Part shown: piece by piece, positions 49,304-57,182 of the stretch
Numbering within the stretch: the first letter of the stretch is position 1
Layout of the letters: every line of letters begins with the position of its first letter
Translations under genes and position numbers: made by a program
Assembly (NCBI GenBank): GCA_963754265.1
Contig: CAVWFB010000003.1
Location: forward strand, 62,001-126,000
Direction: 5' to 3'
Length of the DNA: 64,000 nucleotides
Origin: AC-32 sp963754265
GTDB taxonomy: Bacteria; Actinomycetota; Thermoleophilia; Gaiellales; Gaiellaceae
The notes under the pieces: generated by a model
Databases searched by the model: none
Told to the model about the DNA's origin: nothing
The model's input: only the letters and a program-made list of their open reading frames with translations

Positions 49304-50284
49304 TCAGGCCGTGCTGTGAATGCGCCCGCTGCCCTCGCGGAGCCGCCCACCGGACCGGCCCGCGCGCACGGCGAGAATCTCGCCCAGGATCGACACAGCC
49401 GTCTCCGCCGGGGTCTGCGCGCCGAGGTCGAGCCCGGCCGGGCCGGAGAGCCGCTCCAGCTGCTCCTCGGCGACACCCGCCTCGAGCAGGCGCTCGCGCC
49501 GCTTCGCCTGGGTGCGCCTGGAGCCGATCGCGCCGACGTAGAAGGCTTCGGCCTCGAGCGCCGAGGTGAGCGCCGGCACGTCCAGGCGCTCCTCGTGGGT
49601 GAGCACCACCACGGCGGTGTCGCGGTCCGGCGCCAGCTGCTCGAGCGCCTCGTCCGGCCAGGCGACCAGGAGCTCGTCCGGGCTCGGCAGCCGCTCCCTC
49701 GTCGTGAGCGCTGGACGCGGGTCCGTGACAACGGTGTGCCAGCCGAGGCTCTTCGCCGCACGGCAAAGCTCCTCGGCGGTGTCGATCGCGCCGATCACGA
49801 CCACCCGCGGCGGCGGACCGAGCATCTCGGCGAAGACCGTCTCCCCGTCCAGCTCGACCACCCGGCTCGCGCCCGGCTCGACCGCGTCCGGGCCGAGGAG
49901 CCGCCGCTCGCCGGCTCGCTCGCCCTCGAGCACGGTCACGGAGACCGCGGGCTCGTCCGACTCCGGCAGCTCGCCCTCGAAGCGCTCGACGAAGACGTCG
50001 ATCTCCCCCCCGCACGGCAGGCCCACGTTCCAGGCCATGTCGTCCGTGATCCCGTACGTGAGCAGGCGCGGCGTGCCCTCGGCGATCACCTCGGCCGCCT
50101 GGACGGCGACGTCGCTCTCGACGCACCCGCCGGAGACCGAGCCCTGGAGCTCTCCTCGTTCGGAGATGGCCAGCTTGGCCCCGACCGGCCGCGGCGCGGA
50201 ACGTCGCGTCGCGACGACCGTCGCCAGCGCGACCCGGTCGCCTCGGGACCGCCAGCGCTGGATGGACTCGGCGAGCTCACGCAC
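49304..50284 (-). CDS. XdhC/CoxI family molybdenum-enzyme maturation protein
   Basis: A 326-residue protein with the N-terminal XdhC region (ALATVVATRRSAPRPVGAKL, GSVSGGCVESDV, PCGGEIDVFVE) and a C-terminal NAD-binding-like domain (VVVIGAIDTAEELC, AFYVGAIGSRRTQAKR). XdhC binds and inserts the sulfurated molybdenum cofactor into xanthine dehydrogenase-family enzymes. The likely client is the hydroxylase at 5.9-9.4 kb. I chose the GTG giving VRELAES; a longer start is open. Confidence 0.9.
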   Translation of the reverse strand: MRELAESIQRWRSRGDRVALATVVATRRSAPRPVGAKLAISERGELQGSVSGGCVESDVAVQAAEVIAEGTPRLLTYGITDDMAWNVGLPCGGEIDVFVERFEGELPESDEPAVSVTVLEGERAGERRLLGPDAVEPGASRVVELDGETVFAEMLGPPPRVVVIGAIDTAEELCRAAKSLGWHTVVTDPRPALTTRERLPSPDELLVAWPDEALEQLAPDRDTAVVVLTHEERLDVPALTSALEAEAFYVGAIGSRRTQAKRRERLLEAGVAEEQLERLSGPAGLDLGAQTPAETAVSILGEILAVRAGRSGGRLREGSGRIHSTA

Positions 50285-50323
50285 GCGCCCAGCGTACCGG
50301 GCGCGTGCGTGCAAACGACCTGG

Positions 50324-51031
50324 CTAGGCGGCGGCCGCGCCGTCCGAGCCGGGCATCACTGGGGGCGGACCGTCGCCGTCGAAGCGGCGGTCGAAGCCGC
50401 GGCCGCCGAAGCCGCGATGGTCGCGGAACTGCATCCGCAGCTGGGCGTTGACGAGATCGTCGATGCGGCTGTTCAGATCCTTGAGCACCTGCGTCTCGTC
50501 GTCCTTCGAGAGCCGCCCGGCCTTGACCTCGGCGTCGAGCTTGTCCTTTGCCTCCTTCTGCATGGCCGTCTTCAGGCCGTCGACGGACTTGTTCTCCGCC
50601 TTGGCGATCTCGGCCAGCGTCTTGCCGCTGTTCAGGCGTGACCGGAGCTGGGCGTCGGTCAGCCCGAGGTAGGTCGCAGCCGCGTCGAGCCCGTGGAAGA
50701 ACGGGTGCGGCGCGCCGAAATGCGGCCCGAAGGCGGGTGGTCCGAAGAGCGGGAACTCGTCGGCTGCGATCCGCTTCTTCAGCTCCGCGCCCTGCTCCTT
50801 GGTCAGCCTCCCGTCCGCGACGGCCTTGTCGACCCGGTCGCCGAGCGCCTTCTTGATCGCGTCGCTCAGCGCCTGCGGCTGCACGCCGAGCTGTTTCGCG
50901 GCGTCCTCGACGATCGCCTTGCTCTCGGCGCTCGGCGAGTCATTGAGCTTGGTTGCCGCGATTCCCGCGCCGGTTCCGCCGACCGCGAGCGCCGCGGCCG
51001 CGCCCGCGATCACCTTTCGCTTGACGTCCAT
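50324..51031 (-). CDS. exported helical repeat protein (unknown)
   Basis: A 235-residue protein with an N-terminal signal or anchor (VIAGAAAALAVGGTGAG). Two related helical modules follow: LGVQPQALSDAIKKALG...DGRLTKEQGAELKKRI and LGLTDAQLRSRLNSGKTLAE...AGRLSKDDETQVLKDLNSRI. The C-terminus is Gly/Asp/Pro-rich. Similar modules recur in actinobacterial exported proteins of unknown role. ATG with AAAGGAG. Four 11-bp-spaced operator repeats lie 48 bp upstream. Confidence 0.75.
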   Translation of the reverse strand: MDVKRKVIAGAAAALAVGGTGAGIAATKLNDSPSAESKAIVEDAAKQLGVQPQALSDAIKKALGDRVDKAVADGRLTKEQGAELKKRIAADEFPLFGPPAFGPHFGAPHPFFHGLDAAATYLGLTDAQLRSRLNSGKTLAEIAKAENKSVDGLKTAMQKEAKDKLDAEVKAGRLSKDDETQVLKDLNSRIDDLVNAQLRMQFRDHRGFGGRGFDRRFDGDGPPPVMPGSDGAAAA

Positions 51032-51078
51032 CGAATCTCCTTTCGCTGCGTGGTCGGTCCCAGCAAACACGCCTGCCC

Positions 51079-51116
51079 TGAGACATAGGTGAGAACGGCG
51101 TAAGAAGTGCCTAAGA
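51079..51116 (-). promoter_or_regulatory. operator array B: four TCTYA half-sites at 11-bp period
   Basis: On the minus strand TCTTA, TCTTA, TCTCA and TCTCA begin at 51116, 51105, 51094 and 51083, each exactly 11 bases apart. They read towards the exported helical protein gene, whose ATG is 48 bases beyond the last half-site. The array also lies just upstream of the divergent MFS gene and could affect both. The binding protein is inferred to be the OmpR-type regulator at 56.3 kb. Confidence 0.75.
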
Positions 51117-51137
51117 AGGCGCGTCTCCCCGCGTCCG

Positions 51138-53081
51138 GTGGCAATGTGTCTCCGCGTGAGCGCTCGTCAGGCAGAGGCCGTAGAGCAGACCCGGCGCTTC
51201 CGCCTGATCTTCGGGGCGCTCATGCTCGTGCTGCTCCTCGCCTCGCTCGATCAGACGATCGTCTCGACGGCGCTGCCGACGATCGTCGGCGATCTCGGCG
51301 GGATCGAGCATCTCTCCTGGGTCGTGACGGCGTATCTGCTCGCCTCGACCGTCGTGGGGCCGATGTACGGAAAGCTCGGCGACCTCTACGGGCGCAGGAT
51401 CGTCCTGCAGACGGCGATCGTGATCTTCCTGATCGGCTCGGCGCTCTGCGGGCTCGCGCAGGACATGGGTCAGCTGATCGCGTTCCGCGCGCTCCAGGGG
51501 ATCGGTGGGGGCGGGTTGATCGTGACCACGATGGCCGTGGTCGGCGACATCGTGCCGCCACGCGAGCGCGGCAAGTACCAGGGCCTGTTCGGGGCGGTCT
51601 TCGGGGTCTCGACGGTGATCGGCCCCCTGCTGGGCGGCTTCTTCGTCGACCACCTCTCCTGGCGCTGGATCTTCTACGTCAACCTGCCGCTGGGTGGGCT
51701 CGCGCTGGCGGTGATCGCGGTGGCGTTCCAGAGCCGCGCCACGCACGTCCAGCACAAGATCGACTACCTCGGCGCGGCGTTGCTGGCCGGCGGGCTGTCG
51801 GCGTTCGTGCTCTTCACGAGTCTCGGCGGGACGACGTGGGCGTGGGGCTCGAGCCAGATCGTCGGGCTGGAAGTGCTCGGCGTCGCGCTCCTCGGAGCGT
51901 TCGTGCTCGTCGAGGGGCGAGCCGCGGAGCCGGTCGTGCCGCTGGAGCTCTTCCGCAACCGCACCTTCACGGTCACGAGCGCGGTCGGCTTCATCGTCGG
52001 CTTCGCGCTCTTCGGCGCGATCACCTATCTCCCGCTCTACCTGCAGATCGTGAAGGGGCACAGCCCCACGGAGTCGGGGCTTCTGCTCACGCCGCTGATG
52101 GCCGGCGTGCTCGTCACGTCGATCGGAAGCGGGCAGCTGATCAGCCGCATGGGGCGCTACAAGCCGTTTCCGATCGCCGGCACCGCCCTGATGACACTCG
52201 CCATGTACCTGCTCTCCGGCATCAGCGTCTCGATGCCGACCTGGCAGACGGCGCTCTACATGGTCGTACTCGGCCTCGGGCTCGGAATGACGATGCAGGT
52301 GCTCGTGCTCGCGGCGCAAAACGCCGTTCCCTACGAGCTCCTCGGTGTGGCCACTTCGGGCTCGACGCTCTTCCGGCAAGTGGGCGGCTCGATCGGCGTC
52401 TCGCTGTTCGGCGCGATCTTCGCCAACCGGCTGGCTGCAAACCTCGCCCACGAGATCCCGCCCGGGATCCGGCTTCCCTCTGCCGCGAGCCCGAAGAGCG
52501 TGGCGGAGCTCCCGCCTGCCGTTCACGCGTCATACATCGACGCTTTCGCGGCGGCGCTGAGGCCGGTCTTCGCCGTCGCGGCGGGAGTCTCGCTCCTGGC
52601 CTTCCTGCTCACGTGGCTGCTGCGCGAGGTGCCTCTCCGCAAGAGCGCAGCGGCGGAGGGCGTGGGGGAAAGCTTCGCGATGCCACGCGAGGCGGAGTCG
52701 CTGCCCGAGCTGGAACGGATCGTGGCCACCCTCGCGCGCCGCGAGAACCACTGGCGCGTCTACGAGCGGCTCGCCCAGCGGGCCGGGGTCGATCTCGACC
52801 CGGCCGAGCTGTGGGTGCTTGCGCGGCTGGGGGAAGGGACGGCCATCGACTTCGGCGATCCGAGGCTCGCTGCAGCCGGTGCGTCGCTTCGCGAGCGGGG
52901 CTTAATCGAGAACTCCCACCTCGACGCCACCGGCGAGTCGGTCTACCGGCGCGTTCTGGCCGCACGCCGAGAGGGCCTCGCCGAGCTGCTCGAGGGCTGG
53001 GCGCCGGACGAGCACGACGAGGTGAGGGCGATGCTCGACAGCCTCGCGCGCGACCTGGTCGCCGAGCCGCCAGCCGTCTAG
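51138..53081 (+). CDS. DHA2 family MFS drug exporter fused to a MarR-like domain
   Basis: A 647-residue protein. Residues about 15-500 form a 14-helix EmrB/QacA-type antiporter: LLLASLDQTIVSTALPTIVG, motif A GKLGDLYGRRIVL, motif C GLFGAVFGVSTVIGPLLGG. Residues about 530-645 look like a MarR-type winged helix (LERIVATLARRENHWRVYER, then LRERGLIENSHLDATGESVY). Fusion of exporter and ligand-sensing domain in one chain is uncommon. GTG at 51138 or 51156 is the start. Confidence 0.85.
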   Translation: MAMCLRVSARQAEAVEQTRRFRLIFGALMLVLLLASLDQTIVSTALPTIVGDLGGIEHLSWVVTAYLLASTVVGPMYGKLGDLYGRRIVLQTAIVIFLIGSALCGLAQDMGQLIAFRALQGIGGGGLIVTTMAVVGDIVPPRERGKYQGLFGAVFGVSTVIGPLLGGFFVDHLSWRWIFYVNLPLGGLALAVIAVAFQSRATHVQHKIDYLGAALLAGGLSAFVLFTSLGGTTWAWGSSQIVGLEVLGVALLGAFVLVEGRAAEPVVPLELFRNRTFTVTSAVGFIVGFALFGAITYLPLYLQIVKGHSPTESGLLLTPLMAGVLVTSIGSGQLISRMGRYKPFPIAGTALMTLAMYLLSGISVSMPTWQTALYMVVLGLGLGMTMQVLVLAAQNAVPYELLGVATSGSTLFRQVGGSIGVSLFGAIFANRLAANLAHEIPPGIRLPSAASPKSVAELPPAVHASYIDAFAAALRPVFAVAAGVSLLAFLLTWLLREVPLRKSAAAEGVGESFAMPREAESLPELERIVATLARRENHWRVYERLAQRAGVDLDPAELWVLARLGEGTAIDFGDPRLAAAGASLRERGLIENSHLDATGESVYRRVLAARREGLAELLEGWAPDEHDEVRAMLDSLARDLVAEPPAV

Positions 53082-53246
53082 GAGGGCTTGGTGGAACGGC
53101 GCTCGTCGCCGGAGTGCGCTGGTCGTTCCGAGGCAAGGACGCAGGGAGCGTTCGTATCCACTGGATACGGGCGCGACTGAGGACGCCGCATCGGGGCGAG
53201 CAGCGTGCTTCGGAGACACAGACGGCGTTTCGTCAAGCCCTCCTAG
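53078..53246. repeat. 13-bp perfect inverted repeat at two convergent stop codons
   Basis: CTAGGAGGGCTTG (53078-53090) and its complement CAAGCCCTCCTAG (53234-53246) flank 143 bp. Each copy contains the TAG stop of its gene, the MFS exporter on the left and the ferric-reductase-like protein on the right. The enclosed segment has no gene that I can see. The origin (duplicated 3' end, inversion site or paired terminator) is not clear. Confidence 0.6.
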
Positions 53247-53776
53247 TTGCGTGCGGCCTGGCCGCCGAGGTGAGCCGTCGCCCGATGCACGGTCAGGGCG
53301 AGCACGAGCCAGGCCGAGCCGGCGTAGAGCATCAACGCCCAGGTGGTGAAGGCATCGGTTCCGGCAGTCAGGCCGTGCACGAGCGCGAAGAGCCAGACGG
53401 CGAAGTTGAGGTAGTGCGCGCGCCGCCAGAATCGGTAGGAAAGCCTCGCGCGATAGCGGTTCGTGACCGCCAGCGCGACGAGGAGCTCGGCCGCGACGAC
53501 TCCGAAGGAGACTGCCAGCGGCCGGTACGGCGCGGTTCCGGGAACAAGGAGCTGGCCGAGCGAGAACGGCAGGTACCCGTCCAGGAGCAGCGCTCCGCCA
53601 TGAACGACGACGAAGGCGCCGGTGAGCAGCCCGAGGAAGCGGTGCACGTCCTCGAGAGCGAAGCGCGGCCAGCGCCTCCGGTGCGTCTTGCCGGAGAGCA
53701 TCAGGCCTACGACGACGGACGAGCTCAGCAGCAGGTAGGCGAGCATCCCGCCGGCCCGTGCGACGTACCAGGTCAA
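53243..53776 (-). CDS. ferric reductase-like transmembrane (heme b) protein
   Basis: A 177-residue protein with about five helices. Two His pairs spaced as in bis-heme ferric reductase domains can be seen: VHRFLGLLTGAFVVVHGG and RAHYLNFAVWLFALVHGL. The family moves electrons across the membrane, usually to flavin or metal acceptors outside. I take the TTG that overlaps the ApbE stop (TTGA); a GTG at 53815 is possible. It is the third gene of a flavin-electron-transfer operon. Confidence 0.82.
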   Translation of the reverse strand: MTWYVARAGGMLAYLLLSSSVVVGLMLSGKTHRRRWPRFALEDVHRFLGLLTGAFVVVHGGALLLDGYLPFSLGQLLVPGTAPYRPLAVSFGVVAAELLVALAVTNRYRARLSYRFWRRAHYLNFAVWLFALVHGLTAGTDAFTTWALMLYAGSAWLVLALTVHRATAHLGGQAARN

Positions 53777-54648
53777 GCGGCCGCCGTCTCCACACGCCCG
53801 AGGACCGCGCACCAAGCGCGGTTCTCGACGATGTCCTCCCCGGCGACGAACCGGCCGGGAAGCCCGTGCTCGTCGAGCCAGTTCGGGCCCTCGCGCGACA
53901 GCAGGAACGCGGCCTTGGCCGCAACGTCCGCCCCTAAGCAGGTTGCGGCCGCAACGGTCACCTCGTCCCAGCAGGACTCGGCGGGACGGCCGGTGCGAGG
54001 GTCAAGGAGATGGTGCTGCCAGGTGCCGCCGCGGCGCCAGCGCCTGTGCGTCGTCCCGCTCGTGGCGACCCCACCGCGGAGCAGGCGCAGCGAGCCGCCG
54101 TGCGGGAGCCCGACGACGGCGCCGCCCCGCGCGGCGACGTCGCCTCCCGCAGCGACGACGCCGTCGCCGCCGATCAGGTCGAGCGAGGCGTCCACGGCGA
54201 GAGCCTTCGCCACGCCGTTGAGGTCGAGCCGGAGCCCGGCTGGACGCGAGAGCAGCCGCCCGGAGAGGCGGAGTGCCCGCCAGCGACCGCGCGCCGTCGG
54301 GCCGGCCGGCCGCTCCTCGTCGTCCGACAGGAGGGAGAAGTCACGGTCGTAGCCGGCGGCCTCGATCGCGAGGCCGAGCGTCGGGTCGACGAGCCCGCGG
54401 GTGGCCGAGGCGGCGCCGAGTGCATCGCGGACGACCGACGCGAAGAGCTTCGAGACGACGAGCACCGGCGCGGAGTCGCCATTGACGCGGTTGAGCTCGC
54501 TCCCGCGCCTGAAGCGGGAGAAAACGCGGTCCCAGCCCTCGAAGAGACGGGCGATCTCCTTCAGCTCCCGGTCGGTGGCACCGCCGACGACGACGTCGAC
54601 GCCCATCGCGCGGAACGAGCGCGGCTCAGGAAACGCTCGAGTGGACAT
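53773..54648 (-). CDS. apbE: FAD:protein FMN transferase
   Basis: A 291-residue ApbE-family enzyme that attaches FMN through a phosphoester to threonine or serine in extracytoplasmic proteins. Recognisable parts are the start RSFRAMGVDVVVGG, SRFRRGSELNRVN, LRLDLNGVAKALAVD, AAGGDVAARGG and the metal-site region HHLLDPRTGRP. No lipoprotein signal is apparent. The ATG giving MSTRAFPEP lies within the small upstream gene (23-base overlap). No FMN_bind domain target is encoded in the window. Confidence 0.88.
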   Translation of the reverse strand: MSTRAFPEPRSFRAMGVDVVVGGATDRELKEIARLFEGWDRVFSRFRRGSELNRVNGDSAPVLVVSKLFASVVRDALGAASATRGLVDPTLGLAIEAAGYDRDFSLLSDDEERPAGPTARGRWRALRLSGRLLSRPAGLRLDLNGVAKALAVDASLDLIGGDGVVAAGGDVAARGGAVVGLPHGGSLRLLRGGVATSGTTHRRWRRGGTWQHHLLDPRTGRPAESCWDEVTVAAATCLGADVAAKAAFLLSREGPNWLDEHGLPGRFVAGEDIVENRAWCAVLGRVETAAA

Positions 54649-54892
54649 CGGGGGCGGCGGTGGAGGGCGCGACTGACCCGGAATCGAAGCCCAAGCCATC
54701 GTCAGCCGACTGGGAGGTGGAGCTCGAGCCCGAGCCACCGCTCGACGTCGACCCGCTCGCCTGGCCCGAATGGCTCACGCGGGCGAGCAAGGCGAGCGAG
54801 AGGAAGGCGACGGCGCTCGCCACGACGGCCGCCCTCTTGACGCCGGCGGCGCGACGGCGGGCGGCCTCGATCCTGGTCGGAGACTTCGTCAC
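54626..54892 (-). CDS. small single-helix membrane protein, Ser-rich exterior
   Basis: An 88-residue protein: a basic cytoplasmic start (IEAARRRAAGVKR), one transmembrane helix (AAVVASAVAFLSLALLA) and a Ser/Gly-rich external tail. It is first in the operon with apbE and the heme protein. Similar small anchors precede ApbE genes in related organisms by my recollection. It could be the FMN acceptor or a membrane partner, but it has no standard FMN_bind motif. GTG start; operator array C lies 24 bp upstream. Confidence 0.7.
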   Translation of the reverse strand: MTKSPTRIEAARRRAAGVKRAAVVASAVAFLSLALLARVSHSGQASGSTSSGGSGSSSTSQSADDGLGFDSGSVAPSTAAPDVHSSVS

Positions 54893-54915
54893 GCTCCAAG
54901 GAGATCAGCGCGCCG

Positions 54916-54953
54916 TAAGAGCTACCTGAGAGGCGCGTGAAAAGTGCCTAAGA
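54916..54953 (-). promoter_or_regulatory. operator array C: four half-sites at 11-bp period
   Basis: On the minus strand TCTTA, TTTCA, TCTCA and TCTTA begin at 54953, 54942, 54931 and 54920, each 11 bases apart; one is degenerate. They read towards the ApbE operon, whose GTG lies 24 bases beyond. The outermost repeat overlaps the stop codon of the histidine kinase gene. The 11-mer TCTTAGGCACT is identical to one in array B. Confidence 0.75.
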
Positions 54954-56288
54954 GCCGCTGCGGCCGTTCAGCTGCAGGCGCATGCGCGTGCCGCCGCCCT
55001 CGGCACGCTCCACGACGACCTGGCCGCCGTGGGTGTCCGCGACCTGCTTGACGATCGCGAGGCCGAGGCCCGAGCCCGGCTGGCCGCGAGCCGTGCGGGC
55101 GCGGTAGAAGCGGTCGAAGATGAAGGGCAGGTCCTCTTCGTCGATTCCGGGGCCGTGGTCGCGCACGGAGACCTCGCCGTCGCGGACGCCGACCTCGACC
55201 TCGCCGCCGGGCGGGCTCCACTTCGCGGCGTTGTCGAGCAGGTTCGCGACGGCGCGCTCGATCGTCGACGGGGCCCCGTGGACGAGCGACTCCTCGAAGT
55301 CCGTCGAGAATGCGACGCTGGGCCGGTTGCGACGGGCACGCTCGACCGCGTCTGCGGCGATCAGGTCGAGCCGCACGTCCTCGGGCTTCTCCGCCTGCGC
55401 ACTGTCTTCACGCGCGAGCTCGATCAGCTCGCCGATCAGCGCGGTCATCTCGCCGATCTGCTCGACCACGTCGGCCAGGAGCTGCTCACGCTCCGCCTGC
55501 GGCAGCTCGTTCTCGCGTGCGAGGACTTCGATGTTCGTCCGCAGGCTCGTCAGCGGCGTGCGCAGCTCGTGCGAGGCATCGGCGACGAGCTGCCGCTGGG
55601 CCCGGCTCGAGTCCTCGAGCGCGGCAAGCATGGTGTTGAAGCTGGTGGCGAGCCGGCCGAGCTCGTCCTCGCTGGTCGCCTCGATGCGTTGGGAGAGATC
55701 TCCCGTCTCGGTGACGCGCTCCGTGGTCTCGGTCAGCCGACGGACCGGCCTGAGCGCCGCGCGCGAAACGGCCAAGCCGAGCGCAGCGGCGATTGCGATG
55801 CCGCCGGCCGCGATCAGGATCAGGAACAGCTTGATCCGGTGCAGCGTGCGGTTGACCTCACCCATGTCACGCGCAACTTCAAGCGCAAAGCCGGCGCCGG
55901 ACAACGTGTAGACGCGGAAGTCTTGGCCGTCGACTTTGGCATCGCTGAAGAAGGGGTTCGTGCCTTGTCGAGCAGCGCCGAGAATGCGCTTCGTCACCGG
56001 CAACGAACCCCGCTGGCCGAAGGGGCGGAGCACGCTTCCGTTCGCGTTCACCACCTCGATATGCACGGCCGAGATGAACGGGGGGACGTCGAGATACGCC
56101 GTCCCATTCGGTCCGATTTCAGGGCGGATCGGCGCATGACGGATCTCGTCGGCGCGCGACTGCAGGGTCGCGTCGGCCTGGCTCCGAAGCTGGTCGCGGA
56201 CGACCACGAACACGACCGCCGACGCGACCACGACCGCGAGCCCGACGGCCGCCGCGGCGACGAGCGCCAGCCTGGCCCGAAAGCTCAT
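54948..56288 (-). CDS. sensor histidine kinase (MprB/CseC-like)
   Basis: A 446-residue membrane kinase. It has an N-terminal helix (about 7-31), an extracytoplasmic sensor of about 130 residues, a second helix (about 155-178), a HAMP domain, HisKA with the phospho-accepting VADASHELRTPLTSLR, and an HATPase with N-box NLLDNAAKWSP, G1 RDHGPGIDEED and G2 GSGLGLAIVKQ. The ATG overlaps the regulator stop (ATGA). Its closest functional analogue by layout is MprB, which senses envelope stress and stands beside an HtrA-type protease. Confidence 0.93.
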   Translation of the reverse strand: MSFRARLALVAAAAVGLAVVVASAVVFVVVRDQLRSQADATLQSRADEIRHAPIRPEIGPNGTAYLDVPPFISAVHIEVVNANGSVLRPFGQRGSLPVTKRILGAARQGTNPFFSDAKVDGQDFRVYTLSGAGFALEVARDMGEVNRTLHRIKLFLILIAAGGIAIAAALGLAVSRAALRPVRRLTETTERVTETGDLSQRIEATSEDELGRLATSFNTMLAALEDSSRAQRQLVADASHELRTPLTSLRTNIEVLARENELPQAEREQLLADVVEQIGEMTALIGELIELAREDSAQAEKPEDVRLDLIAADAVERARRNRPSVAFSTDFEESLVHGAPSTIERAVANLLDNAAKWSPPGGEVEVGVRDGEVSVRDHGPGIDEEDLPFIFDRFYRARTARGQPGSGLGLAIVKQVADTHGGQVVVERAEGGGTRMRLQLNGRSGS

Positions 56289-56966
56289 TCCTCGCGCAGC
56301 GCGTACCCGACGCCGCGGACCGTGTGGATCAGCCGCGGCTTGCCGCCGGCCTCGGTCTTGCGCCGCAGGTAGCCGATGTAGACGTCGAGGGAGTTGGAGG
56401 CGAAGCCGAAGTCGTAGCCCCAGACGCGCTCGAAGATGACCGACCGCGTCAGCACCTGGCGCGGGTTGAGCAGGAACAGCTCGAGCAGCGAGAACTCGGT
56501 CCGCGTCAGCTCGATCCGCTTGCCGTCGCGCCGGACCTCGCGCGTGCCGGGATCGAGCTCGAGATCTGCGAAGCGCAGGGTCTCGCCGTCCGCGCCGTCG
56601 TCGCCGGAGCGGCGCAGCAGCGCGCGAACGCGGGCGAACAGCTCTTCGAGCGCGAACGGCTTCGTCAGGTAGTCGTCGGCGCCGGCGTCGAGCCCTTCGA
56701 CCCGGTCCTCGACCTGGGTGCGCGCGGTCAGCATCAACACCGGCAGCCGGCTCCCCTGGCTCCGCAGGGTGCGGCAGACCTCGAGGCCGTCCATGCCCGG
56801 CATGAGCACGTCCAGGATGACCGCGTCCGGCTGGGCCTCCTCGTCGAGCCGCTCGAGCGCCTCGCCGCCCGTCCTCGGCCAGCTCGACGGCATAGCCCTC
56901 GAGCTCCAGGGCCCGGCGCAGCGACTCTCGTACCGCGCGCTCGTCGTCGACGACCAGGATCTTCAC
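56285..56966 (-). CDS. OmpR/PhoB-type response regulator (MprA-like), frame broken near its start
   Basis: The full protein would be about 227 residues: a receiver domain with MKILVVDDERAVRESL, phospho-accepting Asp in VILDVLMPGMDG and Lys in YLTKPFALEEL, then a winged helix (RIELTRTEFSLLELFLLNP, RKTEAGGKPRLIHTVRGVGY). As given, the first 33 codons (GTG at 56966) and the rest (from about 56875) lie in different frames. Dropping one base in the CGCCGCCCG stretch near 56862-56871 restores DGREALERLD. A sequencing error is the simplest explanation; otherwise the protein would start at 56893 and lack the acidic pocket. Confidence 0.85.
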
Positions 56967-56989
56967 GTGCGCATTGTGCGCGACCAGCG

Positions 56990-57005
56990 TGAGAAGTTCC
57001 TGAGA
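56990..57005 (-). promoter_or_regulatory. operator D': two half-sites reading towards the regulator gene
   Basis: On the minus strand TCTCA occurs at 57005-57001 and 56994-56990, 11 bases apart. The last half-site ends 24 bases before the GTG of the response regulator, the same distance as array C to its gene. Autoregulation is inferred. Confidence 0.6.
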
Positions 57006-57024
57006 TTCCCTGCTCAGAGCAGGC

Positions 57025-57062
57025 TCTTAGGGAGTTCTTAGGAAACGTTCAGCCCGCTCTTA
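57025..57062 (+). promoter_or_regulatory. operator array D: four half-sites at 11-bp period
   Basis: TCTTA (57025), TCTTA (57036), a degenerate GTTCA (57047) and TCTTA (57058) follow at exact 11-base steps on the plus strand. They point away from the regulator gene, towards a short region that ends in a strong terminator and, beyond it, the HtrA-2 gene. Confidence 0.7.
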
Positions 57063-57175
57063 ACCTGGGCTGATCTGATCGACACGTCATCGAATAAGGG
57101 ATCCCCACCCTTGTGCGACTACATCGGCCCCGCTGCCCGCGACGCACCAGCCCGCAGGCAGCGGGGTCTTTTTTC
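57063..57175 (+). ncRNA. candidate short regulated RNA or attenuated leader
   Basis: Between operator array D and array E there is a stretch of about 110 bases with no protein-coding frame that I can support. It contains a small stem (AAGGG/CCCTT near 57097-57112) and ends in a textbook intrinsic terminator. A transcript started by array D would stop here, giving a small RNA. Alternatively it is an attenuator in a long htrA leader. No promoter element is certain. Confidence 0.4.
57128..57175 (+). terminator. intrinsic terminator upstream of HtrA-2
   Basis: CCCCGCTGCC (57128-57137) and GGCAGCGGGG (57157-57166) form a 10-bp stem with a 19-base loop, followed by TCTTTTTTC. It is the clearest intrinsic terminator in the window, yet no protein gene on the plus strand precedes it. 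Confidence 0.85.
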
Positions 57176-57182
57176 AGCTACT

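Noticed and set aside
51107..54352. A 1081-codon frame on the plus strand
   Set aside because: It overlaps the MFS exporter, heme protein and ApbE genes in wrong frames and encodes Arg/Ala/Gly-rich low-complexity sequence.
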